A stretch of 45,762 nt of DNA. It comes from Deltaproteobacteria bacterium. Its GTDB lineage: Bacteria > Desulfobacterota > Desulfomonilia > UBA1062. The notes under the pieces are model-generated. The model was not told where the DNA came from. It did no database searches and worked only from the letters and a program-made list of their open reading frames with translations. A program made the translations under genes and the position numbers. Location of the stretch: positions 12,454 through 58,215 of the forward strand of contig JAKLDU010000003.1 in the NCBI GenBank assembly GCA_022703355.1. Reading direction: 5' to 3'. Below, in pieces: positions 24,401 through 35,232 of this stretch (position 1 is the stretch's first letter; each line of letters begins with the position of its first letter).

Positions 24401-25770
24401 CCCATGGCCTCCAGGAGCTTCACGCCCTGCCTCCAGACGTCCCCCGCGCCCAGGAACAGGATGAGGTCGCCCTCCCTGAGGTCCTTCGAAAGCACCCCGG
24501 GGATGGCGTTCTTGTCCTCGATGTAGTGCACGTCCCGGTGGCCGTACTTGCCGATCTCCTCGCAGAGGCCGCGGGCGGAGACGCCGGCGATGGGCTCCTC
24601 CGACGCGGGGTAGATGTCCGTGAGGTAGAGCTTCTGGGCGTCGTAGAACGAGGTGACGAAGCTCTCGAAGAGGTCGCGGGTCCGGGTGTAGCGGTGGGGC
24701 TGGAACACCACCACCAGCCGCCGGTGGGGGAACCCGCCCTTGACCGCCCGGAGCGTCTCCTTGATCTCCGTGGGGTGGTGGCCGTAGTCGTCCATGACCA
24801 TGACGCCGTTCTTTTCGCCGCGGACGTGGGCCCTGCGCTGCACGCCCTTGTACGCCTCGAGGCCCCTGGCAACCGTTTCGAAGGGGATGTCCAGCTCGAT
24901 GCAGGTGCCGATGACGGCCAGGGCGTTGAGGCAGTTGTGGTTCCCGGGCACGTTCAGGCGCACCTCGCCCAGGACGCTGCCATTGCGGTGCGCGGTGAAG
25001 CGCGAGGAGAGGCCGTCGAAGGAGGTGTCCGTGTACCGGTACAGGGCCTGGTTGTGGTAGCCGTAGGTGATGACCTTGCGCTCGAGCCGGGGCAGGATGC
25101 GCTGGATGTTCTCGCTGTCGAGGCACACCATGTTGAACCCGAAGAAGGGCACCTTGTTCATGAACTGGACGAAGGTCTCGAGGATGTCGTCGAGGTCGCG
25201 GTAGCAGTCCATGTGCTCTTCCTCGATGTTGGTGACCACGGCCACGATGGGCGCGAGCTTGAGGAAGGAGCGGTCGCTCTCGTCCGCCTCGGCCACGAGG
25301 AACATGCCCTCGCCCAGGCGGGCATTGGAGCCGAACATGTCGAGCTTGCCGCCGATGATGCACGTGGGGTCGAGGTCGGCCACGGCGAGCACCGTGGCGA
25401 GCATGGAGGTCGTGGTGGTCTTGCCGTGGGTGCCGGCGACGGCGATGGAGTCGCGCTTCATGCGCATGATCTCCGCGAGCATCTCCGCCCGGGGGATGAC
25501 GGGCAGGTGCTTTTCCCGCGCCCACCGGCACTCGGGGTTGTCCGGGGTCACGGCGGACGAGTACACCACCACCTGGGCGTCCCCCAGGTTGCGGGCGTCG
25601 TGGCCGATGGCGATCCGGGCGCCCATGGAGCGGAGCCTGGCCACCATGTCGCCCTCGGCCACGTCCGAGCCGGATACCCTGAACCCCAGGTTGATGAGGA
25701 GCTCGGCGATGCCGCTCATGCCGATGCCACCGATGCCGACGAAGTGGATGCTGCGTATTCCTCTAAACAC
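24397..25770 (-). CDS. murC: UDP-N-acetylmuramate--L-alanine ligase
   Basis: ATP-dependent ligase of 457 aa that adds L-Ala to UDP-MurNAc. The N-terminal Rossmann motif is HFVGIGGIGMSG. The ATP P-loop is VAGTHGKTTTTSM (about 108-120), followed by NIEEEHMDCY and the MDDYGHHPTE motif typical of MurC. Start is GTG at 25770, inside the end of murG (8-bp overlap), so it is coupled to it. Confidence 0.96.
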   Translation of the reverse strand: MFRGIRSIHFVGIGGIGMSGIAELLINLGFRVSGSDVAEGDMVARLRSMGARIAIGHDARNLGDAQVVVYSSAVTPDNPECRWAREKHLPVIPRAEMLAEIMRMKRDSIAVAGTHGKTTTTSMLATVLAVADLDPTCIIGGKLDMFGSNARLGEGMFLVAEADESDRSFLKLAPIVAVVTNIEEEHMDCYRDLDDILETFVQFMNKVPFFGFNMVCLDSENIQRILPRLERKVITYGYHNQALYRYTDTSFDGLSSRFTAHRNGSVLGEVRLNVPGNHNCLNALAVIGTCIELDIPFETVARGLEAYKGVQRRAHVRGEKNGVMVMDDYGHHPTEIKETLRAVKGGFPHRRLVVVFQPHRYTRTRDLFESFVTSFYDAQKLYLTDIYPASEEPIAGVSARGLCEEIGKYGHRDVHYIEDKNAIPGVLSKDLREGDLILFLGAGDVWRQGVKLLEAMG

Positions 25771-26821
25771 CTGCGATCTCCTGTGCGATGAGGGTCGAAC
25801 CGTTTCCGAGGCCCAGGGCCTCCATGTCCGCGGACGCCTGCGCCAGCGTGGCGTCGTCGAAAAACCTTTTCCCGAGCTCGAAGGCGAGCCTTTCGGGGGT
25901 GAGCTGGCTGTCGGGGATGACCCAGCCGCCGCCGTGGGCCTCCACGTAGCGCCCGTTGCCCATCTGGTGGTCGTCCGCGGCGAGCGGGTAGGGGACCATG
26001 ACCGCGGGCACGCCCATGACCGAGAGCTCCGACAGGGTCAGGCCGCCGCACCGGCACAGGGCCATGCGGGCGCCCGCGTACACCGGGGACATGTCGCCGA
26101 TGAAGGCGTGGGTCTCAGCCTCGATGCCCAGCTCCCCATACCTGCGCCGCACCTCTTCGAGGTCTTTTTCCCCCGTCTGGTGGAGAACCCTGAGGTTGAG
26201 CCCCTGGTCCTTGAGGATCTTCAGGGCGTGGACCGCGGCCCTGTTGATGCTCGACGCGCCCAGGGACCCGCCCAGAACGAGGAGGCACTCGCCGCTTCCC
26301 TTCCTCAGGGACCGGGAGATGCTTTTTCGCACGGGGTTGCCCGTGAGGACGCACCGGCGTTCCGGGAACACGCCCGCGGTGTCGGGGTAGGCGAGGAACA
26401 CCCGCTTCGCCAGCCTCGCGAGGATCCGGTTGGTGAGCCCGCCCACGGAGTTCTGTTCCTGGATGGCGCAGCGCGCGCCCCCGAGGAAGCCCGCGAGCAC
26501 CACCATGCCCGTGACGTACCCGCCGGTGCCCACCACCCAGTCGGGTTTGAAGGCGCGCACGATCCCTGCGGCCTTGGCCAGGGCTGACAGGTTCACCACC
26601 GCGGCCCGGGCGAGCTGCCGGGGGCTCTTGCCCTTGATGCCCAGGGCGTCGATGCCCCGGAAGTCCAGGCGGAACTGCCCGGCGATCCGCTCCTCCATGC
26701 CGCGGTTCGTGCCCACGTAGAGGATCTGCGCGTCGGGCCGCAGGTCCCGGATCCCCTCCACGATGGCCATGGCCGGCATGATGTGGCCCCCGGTGCCCCC
26801 CGCCGTGACGATCACCCTCAT
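25763..26821 (-). CDS. murG: Lipid II synthase MurG (GlcNAc transferase)
   Basis: Membrane-associated GT28 enzyme of 352 aa that adds GlcNAc to lipid I. The N-terminal VTAGGTGGHIMPAMA is the glycine-rich lipid/diphosphate loop. TGGYVTG, the second G-loop LVLGGSLGA and the donor-site stretch CRCGGLTLSELSVMG are present. The ATG at 26821 overlaps the ftsW stop as ATGA. It ends in TAG within the start of murC. Confidence 0.96.
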   Translation of the reverse strand: MRVIVTAGGTGGHIMPAMAIVEGIRDLRPDAQILYVGTNRGMEERIAGQFRLDFRGIDALGIKGKSPRQLARAAVVNLSALAKAAGIVRAFKPDWVVGTGGYVTGMVVLAGFLGGARCAIQEQNSVGGLTNRILARLAKRVFLAYPDTAGVFPERRCVLTGNPVRKSISRSLRKGSGECLLVLGGSLGASSINRAAVHALKILKDQGLNLRVLHQTGEKDLEEVRRRYGELGIEAETHAFIGDMSPVYAGARMALCRCGGLTLSELSVMGVPAVMVPYPLAADDHQMGNGRYVEAHGGGWVIPDSQLTPERLAFELGKRFFDDATLAQASADMEALGLGNGSTLIAQEIAGV

Positions 26822-27951
26822 ACCCTGGCCCCCCTCGACACCGAGAGCACGAGGCCCGAGGCGATGAACACGGTCATGAGGCTCGATCCCCCGTAGGAGA
26901 AGAAGGGCAGGGTCACGCCGGTGGTGGGGAAAAGCGACATGGAGACGCTCATGTTCACGATGGCCTGGATGGCCACGAGCGAGATGGCCGAGATGGCCAG
27001 GTGGAAGCCGAAGGTGTCGTTCGTGGCCAGCGCGATGGTGATCCCCCTCCAGATCCAGATGCCGAAGAGCACGAGCACGAAGGCCACGCCCATGAAGCCC
27101 AGCTCCTCCGCCAGGACCGAGAAGATGAAGTCCGTGTGGGGGGCGGGCAGGAAAAAGAGCTTCTGGGTTCCTTCCCCGAGCCCCGAGCCCGAAAAGCCGC
27201 CGTTGGCGAAGGCCACCATGGACTGCACGATCTGGTAGCCGATGCCCTGCATGTGGTTCCAGGGGTTGACGAAGGCGGTGAGCCGCGCCCTGCGGTAGGG
27301 CTCCAGGATCATCAGGGCGACCACCAGCGGCACACCGGCGGCGAAGAGCACGGCCAGGTGCTTGAACCGCATGCCGCCCACGAAGAGGATGAACACCGAC
27401 CACATGCCGATGATGAGCGCGGTGCCGAAATCGGGCTCCAGGAAGACGAGCCCCGAGGTCACGCACACGATGGCCAAAAGGGGCATGACCCCGTAGGCCA
27501 GGTCCTCGACCTTCTTGTTTTTCTTCGAGAGATAGTAGGCCAGGTAGAACACGAGGCCGATCTTGGCCACCTCGGAGGCCTGCAGGGTGACCACCGCGAG
27601 CCGCACCCAGCGCCTGGCGTGCCCGCCCTCGATGCCGATGCCCGGCACGAAGCACAGCGCGCAGCAGAGGATTCCGAAGGCGAGCAGGGGCATCACGAAC
27701 TTCGGGCTGTTGAACCTGCGGTAGTCCATGCGGATGATGACGCCCATGACCACCATGCCGAGGCCCAGGTGGGCGATGTGCTTGAGCGTCATGGCGAAGC
27801 TCGAGCCCGACGCCTCCTTGGAGATGAAGTAGCTCGAGGAAAAGATCATGATGGTGCCCAGGACCAGCAGCATGAGCGTGGTCAGGAGAAAGACCATGTC
27901 GAAGTCGAAGGCGCTGTCTATGGCGTCGATTATTTGATCGCGCGTACGCAT
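26818..27951 (-). CDS. ftsW: Septal peptidoglycan glycosyltransferase FtsW (SEDS family)
   Basis: Polytopic SEDS protein of 377 aa with about ten membrane helices; it polymerises lipid II at the septum with FtsI. Typical motifs are GGHARRWVRL (after the large N-terminal helices), EPDFGTA in the SEDS core, and the C-terminal GVTLPFFSYGGSSLM. The start at 27951 overlaps the end of murD by 22 bp. An AGGA lies very close to the ATG, so the exact start is moderately certain. Confidence 0.95.
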   Translation of the reverse strand: MRTRDQIIDAIDSAFDFDMVFLLTTLMLLVLGTIMIFSSSYFISKEASGSSFAMTLKHIAHLGLGMVVMGVIIRMDYRRFNSPKFVMPLLAFGILCCALCFVPGIGIEGGHARRWVRLAVVTLQASEVAKIGLVFYLAYYLSKKNKKVEDLAYGVMPLLAIVCVTSGLVFLEPDFGTALIIGMWSVFILFVGGMRFKHLAVLFAAGVPLVVALMILEPYRRARLTAFVNPWNHMQGIGYQIVQSMVAFANGGFSGSGLGEGTQKLFFLPAPHTDFIFSVLAEELGFMGVAFVLVLFGIWIWRGITIALATNDTFGFHLAISAISLVAIQAIVNMSVSMSLFPTTGVTLPFFSYGGSSLMTVFIASGLVLSVSRGARV

Positions 27952-29207
27952 TCCTGGAACACATCCCCCCTGTGAGCATAGCTCCTGAACTGGTCGAAAC
28001 TGGCGCACCCGGGGCTCAGGAGGACCGTGTCCCCGCTCGACGCCCCTTCGTATGCCCTCGCCACCGCCTCCTGCAGGTCGGCGGCCCTCTGCGCCTCCAC
28101 GATGCCCGACACCTCGGACATGATCCTGTCCGCGGCCTCGCCGATGACGTAACACTTCCGGATCCTGCCCTTGTGCCTCTCGGCGATGCCGGAGAAGTCC
28201 CCGCCCTTGTCCTTGCCGCCCAGGATGACGATCACCGGGCCGTCCATGCCCGCGAGCGCCGTGTCCACCGCGCCCACGTTCGTGGCCTTGGAATCGTCGA
28301 TGAAGGTGACCCCGCCTTTGACCCCGGCGAGCTGGAACCGGTGGCCGATCGTCTTGAACGAAGCGAAGACCTCTTCGGAAACTTCGGAATCCACGCCCAG
28401 GAGCCGCGCCGCCAGGGCGGAGGCCAGCATGTCCTCCTGGAGCCCCCGGCTCATGTGGCCCCCCACGGGCAGCCTCGGCCCCTCGCCCTCGATGCCCCCG
28501 CGGAAGAAGACCTGCGAGCCCCTCAGGCAGGCGCCGTCCTTCGAGGCCGGTTCGGAGAAGGAGAACCCCACCCGTCGCCCGCTCCCGGGGATCTCCCGGA
28601 GCAGGGGGTCGTCGTCGCTCACCAGGGCGGCATCCTCTGCGGTCTGGTTCTTGAACATGACCTTCTTGAAGAACACGTACTCGTCCATGGAGGGGTAGCG
28701 GTCGAGGTGGTCCGGGGTGATGTTCAGGCAGATGCCGATGTGCGGCCTGAAGGCCTCGATCCACTCGAGCTGGAACGAGGAGATCTCGGCCACGATGTAG
28801 GCGGGGTTCTACGGCACGAGGGTGATGAGGGGCGGCGAGATGTTTCCGCCGATGCCCGCGTCGAGCCCCGCGGCCGTGAGGATCTGGTGGATGAGGGTCG
28901 TGGTGGTGGTCTTGCCGTTGGAGCCCGTGACGCAGATGAGCTTGCCGGTCATGAGGGACGCCGCCACCTCGACCTCCGAGAGCACCTTTTTCCCCTTGAC
29001 GAGCAGGGGGTGGAACCGCGGGATGCCCGGGCTCGGGATCACGAGGTCAGCCCAGGCCATGTCGCCCTCGTCGGCGATCTTCCAGGCGACGTCCAGGCTG
29101 CCTTTCGGAGCCTGCTCGTCCACGAGGCGCACCTCATGGCCCTGCCGGGCCATCTCCTTCGCTGCCGCCAGGCCGGTCTGGCCCGTGCCCCACACGACTA
29201 CCCGCAA
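27930..29207 (-). pseudogene. murD: UDP-MurNAc-L-Ala--D-Glu ligase, interrupted by one in-frame TAG
   Basis: MurD adds D-Glu in the cytoplasm. Reading from TTG at 29207 (AGAGG upstream) gives 426 codons, close to the usual length. Codon 133 (28811-28809) is TAG and the frame continues unbroken on both sides. Before it are the Rossmann GTGQTG, the P-loop VTGSNGKTTTT and GGNISPPLITLVP. After it come NPAYIVAEISSFQLEW, NITPDHLDR, DDSKATN and LSPGCASFDQF. All catalytic motifs survive. The stop falls in the loop between GGN and the SSFQLE strand, where a single base change from GAG, CAG or AAG would explain it. Since murD is essential and the rest is intact, suspect a sequencing or assembly error, a suppressed nonsense mutation or readthrough rather than decay. 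Confidence 0.9.
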
Positions 29208-29332
29208 ACCGTCATCCTCTCTATGCCCTCGAGGATGCTCAGGAGCAGGGCGTTCATCCCCTTGTCTTCGTGGCCGGTGTAGCAGCTGATGAGGAACCCC
29301 AGGTACTGAAGCCCGTGTTCGTCCTTTTCCAT
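29198..29332 (-). CDS. Small ORF (44 aa) between mraY and murD, unknown function
   Basis: ATG at 29332, TAG at 29198. The ATG is preceded by GAGGGGGGAAGGGGC, a strong SD. The predicted protein begins MEKDEHGLQYLGFLISCY and ends ILEGIERMTVCG. It has a short mildly hydrophobic stretch, two cysteines and no recognised domain or signal peptide. It starts 14 bp after mraY stops and overlaps the murD start by 10 bp, so its translation could feed ribosomes to the weak TTG of murD. Either a true small protein or a leader for coupling; not recognised as a family. Confidence 0.55.
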   Translation of the reverse strand: MEKDEHGLQYLGFLISCYTGHEDKGMNALLLSILEGIERMTVCG

Positions 29333-29346
29333 GCCCCTTCCCCCCT

Positions 29347-30426
<1,080 letters not shown>

Positions 30427-30427
30427 C

Positions 30428-31798
30428 TTATGCCACCGCCTTCAGGTGGTTCACCACCTCGTCTAAGTGCAGGGCCCGGGAGGCCTTCACGAGCACGATG
30501 GCGTCCTTGTCCAGCACGTCGGAGAGGTGCGCGATGATGCCGGGGAGGTTCTCCGCCACGTGGATGGCGCCTGAGTCCATGCCTTCCTTCAGCGCCGCCT
30601 TCGAGACGATGCCCGCCATCTCCCCGATCACCACGAGCCTGTCGAGGCCCGCCTGGGCCACCCACGTGCCGAGCTGCGCGTGCCAGTGCTCCGTCTCGGT
30701 CCCCAGCTCGAGCATGTCGCCGAGCACCGCCACCCGGAAGGAGTGCGGCGAGGAGAGGAGCATCTGGAGGGCGGCCTTCATGGAAGCGGGATTGGCGTTG
30801 TACGAGTCGTTGATGATGGAGATGTGGTCGGACACGATGATCTCCGAGCGCATGCCCGGGAACTTCGCCTCCTGGATGCCCCTGGCGATGTGTTCGGCGC
30901 CGATGCCCAGCCCCAGCGCGCAGGCCGCCGCGGCCAGCGCGTTGCAGACGTTGTGCATGCCCGGCAGGGGCACGTGGGTGTGGACGGGCGACCCCGCGAG
31001 GTCGATGACGAGCTCGGTGCCGTCGAGCCCCTGGTGGAGCACCTGGCCCAGCGTCACGTCCGCGCCCCCGGACGTGGAGTAGGTGACGATCTTCAGGTTC
31101 CGGGGGATCTCCACCCGGTCCATGTGCTCCAGGTGGGGGTTGATCACCGCGATGCCGTCGGGCTGGGTGTTCCGGAAGATGGCCTGCTTCTCCTTGATGA
31201 TGCCCGAGATGCTCCTCAGCCCGCTCAAGTGCACCGGGTTGATGTTGTTCAGGATGGAGACCTTCGGCCGGGTGATGGCGGAGAGCCGCTCGATCTCGCC
31301 GAAGCGGTTCGTGCCCATCTCGATGACCGCGTACTTGTGCTCGGCCGTGAGCTCCAGGAGGCACAGGGGCACGCCGATGAGGTTGTTGTAGTTCTTCTGG
31401 GTCTTGAGGCAGGGCCCGTCCTGGGAGAGGATCGACGCACAGAGCTCCTTCACCGTGGTCTTGCCCGTGGACCCCGTGATGCCCGCCACGATGGGGTCGA
31501 ACTGGCTCCGCACGGCCGAGGCGATGTCGCCCAGGGCTTCCAGGGTGTCACCCACGGAGATGATGGTGCCCTTGCCCCGGAGGCCTTCCCGCATGATGAC
31601 CGCGCCGGAAGCGCCCTTGGAGATGGCCTCCGCCACGAACACGTGGCCGTCGAAGTTTTCCCCCCCGAGGGCGATGAACAGGTCGCCTTTGCCCACGGTC
31701 CGGGAGTCGGTGGACACCCCGGTGAAGATTGTGTCCGCGCTGCCCGAGACCACCGCGCCCCTGGTGCACTCCGCTATTTCCCACGCTTTGAGCTTCAT
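30428..31798 (-). CDS. murF: UDP-MurNAc-tripeptide--D-Ala-D-Ala ligase
   Basis: Cytoplasmic ligase of 456 aa completing the pentapeptide. [18 protein letters not shown] marks the substrate domain, [12 protein letters not shown] the P-loop, [10 protein letters not shown] the metal-binding glutamate segment and [11 protein letters not shown] the MurF signature. The ATG at 31798 overlaps the murE stop as ATGA; an in-frame start 36 bp upstream falls inside murE and is unlikely. D-Ala supply could come from alr at the end of the cluster. Confidence 0.95.
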   Translation of the reverse strand: MKLKAWEIAECTRGAVVSGSADTIFTGVSTDSRTVGKGDLFIALGGENFDGHVFVAEAISKGASGAVIMREGLRGKGTIISVGDTLEALGDIASAVRSQFDPIVAGITGSTGKTTVKELCASILSQDGPCLKTQKNYNNLIGVPLCLLELTAEHKYAVIEMGTNRFGEIERLSAITRPKVSILNNINPVHLSGLRSISGIIKEKQAIFRNTQPDGIAVINPHLEHMDRVEIPRNLKIVTYSTSGGADVTLGQVLHQGLDGTELVIDLAGSPVHTHVPLPGMHNVCNALAAAACALGLGIGAEHIARGIQEAKFPGMRSEIIVSDHISIINDSYNANPASMKAALQMLLSSPHSFRVAVLGDMLELGTETEHWHAQLGTWVAQAGLDRLVVIGEMAGIVSKAALKEGMDSGAIHVAENLPGIIAHLSDVLDKDAIVLVKASRALHLDEVVNHLKAVA

Positions 31799-33249
31799 GA
31801 GCCGAATATCTCCCTTAGGCATTTCCGCACGCATTCGCGATCGTCGAAGGAGGTCTTCCTTCCCCCGACGATCTGGTAGGTTTCGTGTCCCTTTCCCGCG
31901 ACGATGAGGCAGTCGCCTTCCTTCATGGCGGTGATCCCCTGCCGGATAGCCTCTTCCCGGTCCGGCTCCACCACGACGTAGCTTTGGTCCGCAATGCCCG
32001 CGAGGATGTCCCCGATGATGGCCGAGGGCTCCTCGGAGCGGGGGTTGTCCGAGGTCACGATGACGAGGTCGGAGAGCTCAGAGGCGATGGCGCCCATGAC
32101 CGGCCGCTTGGTTCTGTCCCGGTCGCCGCCGCAGCCGAACACGGAGATGACCCTGCCGCGGGTGAGGGTGCGCGCGCAGGCGAGGACGTTCTTCAGGGCG
32201 TCGGGCTTGTGGGCGTAGTCCACCAGGATGGTGAGCCCGTGGCTGTTCCTGACGGGCTCGAGCCTCCCGGGGACCTGCTCGAGGGCCTCGATGCCCGCGA
32301 TCATCGCGTCCGTGCCTGTCCCGAGAGCGTGCGCCGCCCCCACGGCCGCCATGATGTTGTAGGCGTTGATCTCCGCCATGAGGTGCGTCCTCACGGTAAG
32401 CTCCCCGAAAGGACCGGTCAGGGTGAGGATCATCCCGCCCGGCAGGTTCCGCAGGGACCGGACGGTTATGTCACGGCGGCCCTTCCTGCCGAAGGAGAGG
32501 GCGCCCGGCACCCCGGAGATGAGCTTCTGGCCCCAGGGGTCGTCGGCGTTGATCACCGCCCTGCCGGCGAGGTGCTTCCCGTCGAAGAGCTTTTTCTTGG
32601 CCAGGAAGTAGTCCTCCATGGTGGGGTGGTAGTCGAGGTGGTCCTGGCTGAGATTCGTGAACACCGCGCAGGCGAAGGAGAGCCCCACGATCCGGTCCTG
32701 GTCGAGGGAGTGCGAGCTCACCTCCATGGCCACCGCGTCCACGCGGCTTTTCGCCATGGTGTCGAGGGCCTCGTAGAGCTCGACGGGGCCGGGGGTGGTG
32801 TTGTTCGCCGGGATGCTCAGGCCCCCGTAGCGCATGTCGATGGTGCCGATGACGCCCGGGTTCATGCCCGCCTGGCGGAGGATCGACTCCAGGATGTAGG
32901 TGGTGGTGGTCTTGCCGCTCGTGCCGGTGATGCCCAGGAGCCGGGGCTTCAGGGCCCGGGGGAAGAGGGCGGGGAGGATGCCCTCCAGGGCGGCCCGGGT
33001 GTCCGGGACCGTCACAAGGGTGGCCCCCTGCGCCCGGGGCACGCCTTCGCTGCGGCAGACGACCACGCCCGCGCCGGCCTCCACCGCTTTTTCGATGAAG
33101 GCGTGGCCGTCGGACAGGCTCCCCTTGAGCGCGATGAAGGCGTCTCCCGGCCTGACCGCGCGGGAGTCGGACTGGAGGCGGGAGAACTCCCGGTCGTCGC
33201 CGACGAGTGCGGAGCCGCGGACGATGGAAAGGAGCTCAGATGCCTTCAC
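31795..33249 (-). CDS. murE: UDP-MurNAc-tripeptide synthetase, meso-DAP type
   Basis: Ligase of 484 aa. LQSDSRAVRPGDAFIAL begins the substrate domain, and ITGTSGKTTTTYI is the P-loop. DNPRSEEPS near residue 400 contains the DNPR motif that selects meso-diaminopimelate rather than lysine, indicating Gram-negative-type peptidoglycan. Start is GTG at 33249, overlapping ftsI by 14 bp. Good match in length and motif order. Confidence 0.96.
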   Translation of the reverse strand: MKASELLSIVRGSALVGDDREFSRLQSDSRAVRPGDAFIALKGSLSDGHAFIEKAVEAGAGVVVCRSEGVPRAQGATLVTVPDTRAALEGILPALFPRALKPRLLGITGTSGKTTTTYILESILRQAGMNPGVIGTIDMRYGGLSIPANNTTPGPVELYEALDTMAKSRVDAVAMEVSSHSLDQDRIVGLSFACAVFTNLSQDHLDYHPTMEDYFLAKKKLFDGKHLAGRAVINADDPWGQKLISGVPGALSFGRKGRRDITVRSLRNLPGGMILTLTGPFGELTVRTHLMAEINAYNIMAAVGAAHALGTGTDAMIAGIEALEQVPGRLEPVRNSHGLTILVDYAHKPDALKNVLACARTLTRGRVISVFGCGGDRDRTKRPVMGAIASELSDLVIVTSDNPRSEEPSAIIGDILAGIADQSYVVVEPDREEAIRQGITAMKEGDCLIVAGKGHETYQIVGGRKTSFDDRECVRKCLREIFGS

Positions 33250-34957
33250 CCTGCGCTCCTGGCTCTTTGCTGGCTACCGTGATGTTCGGGCTCAAATCCA
33301 TGATGCTCGAGCTTTTCTGCATGATGTTCTTGAATGCGGGGCAGGCCACGACGCTGGCGTAGTAGCTCAGCTGCGGCTCGTTGATGCAGACGATCATCGT
33401 AAGCCGGGGCTTGCCGCTGGCGTCGATAATACCTCCGATGAAGCTCGAAACATAGTCCTTTTTTGAGTAGGTCCCGGTCAGGGGATCGATCTTCTGGGCC
33501 GTGCCCGTCTTCCCGAAGACCTGGAAGGCGCTCATGCTCGCCCCTTCCCCGGTGCCCCCCTTGATGGCCACGGTCTTCAGGATGGTGAGGATCTGGTCCG
33601 AGGTCTGGGGGGACACCACCTTCCGGATGATGGTGGGGCGGAAGTACTCGATGTCCCTGCCTTTTGCGTCGGTGATGTGGTCCACGAGGTAGGGTTTCAG
33701 GAGCATGCCGCCGTTGATCATGGCGTTGAAGGCGGTGAGGAGCTGGATGCCGGTGACCGCAAAGCCCTGGCCGTAGGCCACGGTGGCCTTGTCCACGGTG
33801 GTCCACCTCCGGGGCTGGCGGATGAACCCGTCGGGTTCTCCGGGGAACTGCACGCCCGTCTGGGAGGTGAACCCGAAGAGGTCGAGGCAGGAGTACATGT
33901 CGTCGGCCTTCACGGGGTCCATGATCTTCACCATGCCGATGTTGCTCGAGTACTTGATGACGTCGGTCACCGGGAGCCACCCGTACTTTTCGTGGTCGTG
34001 GATGACCTTGCGGTGGTAGGAAAACTTCCCGTTCTCGCAGAAGACGGTCTGGTTGGGCCTGATCCGGCCTTTCTCGATGCCCCAGGAGATCCAGATGGGC
34101 TTCATGACCGACCCGGGCTCGAAGAGGTCCACCACGGCCCGGTTCCGGTGGCCTTCCATGGTCTTGTACACGCCGATGTTGGGGTTGAAGCTCGGGTAGG
34201 ACACCATGGCGAGGATCTCGCCCGTGACGGGGTTGGTGATGATGGCGAAGCCCGAGCCCGCGTTGTGGCCCCTGATGGTCTCCGCGAGCTCGGAATAGGC
34301 GATGTACTGGAGCCTCCGGTCGAGGGTGAGGCACAGCGTGTAGCCGTCCTTGGCCTCGTCCGGCGGCAGGCCCCGGGCGTAGATGATCCTGCCCATGCCG
34401 TCCTTGCGGACCTCGATCTGGCGGGGCTTGCCCTTGAGGAGGCTGTCGAACATGAGCTCCAGGCCCTCGAGGCCCTGGCCGTCGATGCCCACGATGCCCA
34501 GGACGTTGCCCAGGGCTTCGGACTCGGGGTAGAACCGCTTGGCCTCGTTGTAGAAGCCGATGCCCTTGATGTTCAGGGCCTGGACCGCGGCCAGCTCGTC
34601 GGGGGAGACCTGGCGCTTTATCCAGGTGAAGTACCGGGTGGAGGCGAGCCTTCTGCGCACGGAGGGCTCGCTCAGGTTGAGCGCCCGGGCGAGCTTCGCC
34701 GCGGCCGCCCGGGGGTTTTCCACGATCCGGGGGTTGGCCGCGATGGACTTCACGTCGAGGCTGATGGCCAGGGGCTGGCCGCTTTTGTCGTACATGCCCC
34801 CCCGGTAGGCGGAGAGCTTGATGTTGTAGTCGAACTTCTTGTGGGCCAGGGTCAGGATCCTGTCCGGGGTGACGACCTGGATGTAGAGGGCCCGGGCCCC
34901 GAGGAGGGCCAGGAACATCATGAAAAAGATGCGGACGCCCTTTACTCTTTTACCCAC
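33236..34957 (-). CDS. ftsI: Division-specific transpeptidase FtsI (class B PBP)
   Basis: Septal transpeptidase (PBP3 type) of about 573 aa. One N-terminal membrane helix (about 9-29). The dimerisation domain includes YRGGMYDKSGQPLA. Active-site motifs are all present: S283-V-M-K286 in EPGSVMKP, S337-S-N339 in KYSSNIG, and K483-T-G in FGKTGTAQ. No PASTA domain. The start is inferred as GTG at 34957, overlapping ftsL by 16 bp with AGGTGG upstream; the much longer open frame to 35404 only shadows ftsL and rsmH. Acts with FtsW. Confidence 0.94.
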   Translation of the reverse strand: MGKRVKGVRIFFMMFLALLGARALYIQVVTPDRILTLAHKKFDYNIKLSAYRGGMYDKSGQPLAISLDVKSIAANPRIVENPRAAAAKLARALNLSEPSVRRRLASTRYFTWIKRQVSPDELAAVQALNIKGIGFYNEAKRFYPESEALGNVLGIVGIDGQGLEGLELMFDSLLKGKPRQIEVRKDGMGRIIYARGLPPDEAKDGYTLCLTLDRRLQYIAYSELAETIRGHNAGSGFAIITNPVTGEILAMVSYPSFNPNIGVYKTMEGHRNRAVVDLFEPGSVMKPIWISWGIEKGRIRPNQTVFCENGKFSYHRKVIHDHEKYGWLPVTDVIKYSSNIGMVKIMDPVKADDMYSCLDLFGFTSQTGVQFPGEPDGFIRQPRRWTTVDKATVAYGQGFAVTGIQLLTAFNAMINGGMLLKPYLVDHITDAKGRDIEYFRPTIIRKVVSPQTSDQILTILKTVAIKGGTGEGASMSAFQVFGKTGTAQKIDPLTGTYSKKDYVSSFIGGIIDASGKPRLTMIVCINEPQLSYYASVVACPAFKNIMQKSSSIMDLSPNITVASKEPGAQGEGI

Positions 34958-35232
34958 AGGTACACCACCTGCTCGGGCCTGGGCGTGTCCATGCCCAGCT
35001 TCTCCCGCGCGATCGCCTCCAGCCTCTTGGTGCTCTTGAGCGCCGATATCTCGAGCCTGAGCGACTTGTTTTCGCTCAGGATCTCCTCTTTCGTGTTCTG
35101 CTCCGCGGAAATCCGGTACCCGAGCTCGGTTGCCATGTGCCGGGACCAGATGTGGAAGAAGGCCCAGGACGTGAAGCACACCAGCAGGATGATGCTCGAG
35201 GGCAGGATGGTCAGGGACACCCTCGTCCTCAC
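34942..35232 (-). CDS. ftsL: Cell division protein FtsL
   Basis: A 96-aa bitopic protein with one membrane helix (about 8-30, ILPSSIILLVCFTSWAFF) and a periplasmic coiled coil (about 38-72, heptads with LSENKSLRLEI) ending in EAIAREKLGMDTP, a typical FtsL/FtsB ending. Starts with GTG at 35232, sharing GTGA with the rsmH stop. Sequence is poorly conserved in the family; position between rsmH and ftsI supports the call. Confidence 0.88.
   Translation of the reverse strand: MRTRVSLTILPSSIILLVCFTSWAFFHIWSRHMATELGYRISAEQNTKEEILSENKSLRLEISALKSTKRLEAIAREKLGMDTPRPEQVVYLWVKE

Noticed and set aside
28809..28811. Pyrrolysine decoding of the murD TAG
   Set aside because: Pyrrolysine is known mainly in methylamine methyltransferases. 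TAG is a frequent normal stop in this window and no pyl gene is visible, so it is only a remote possibility.
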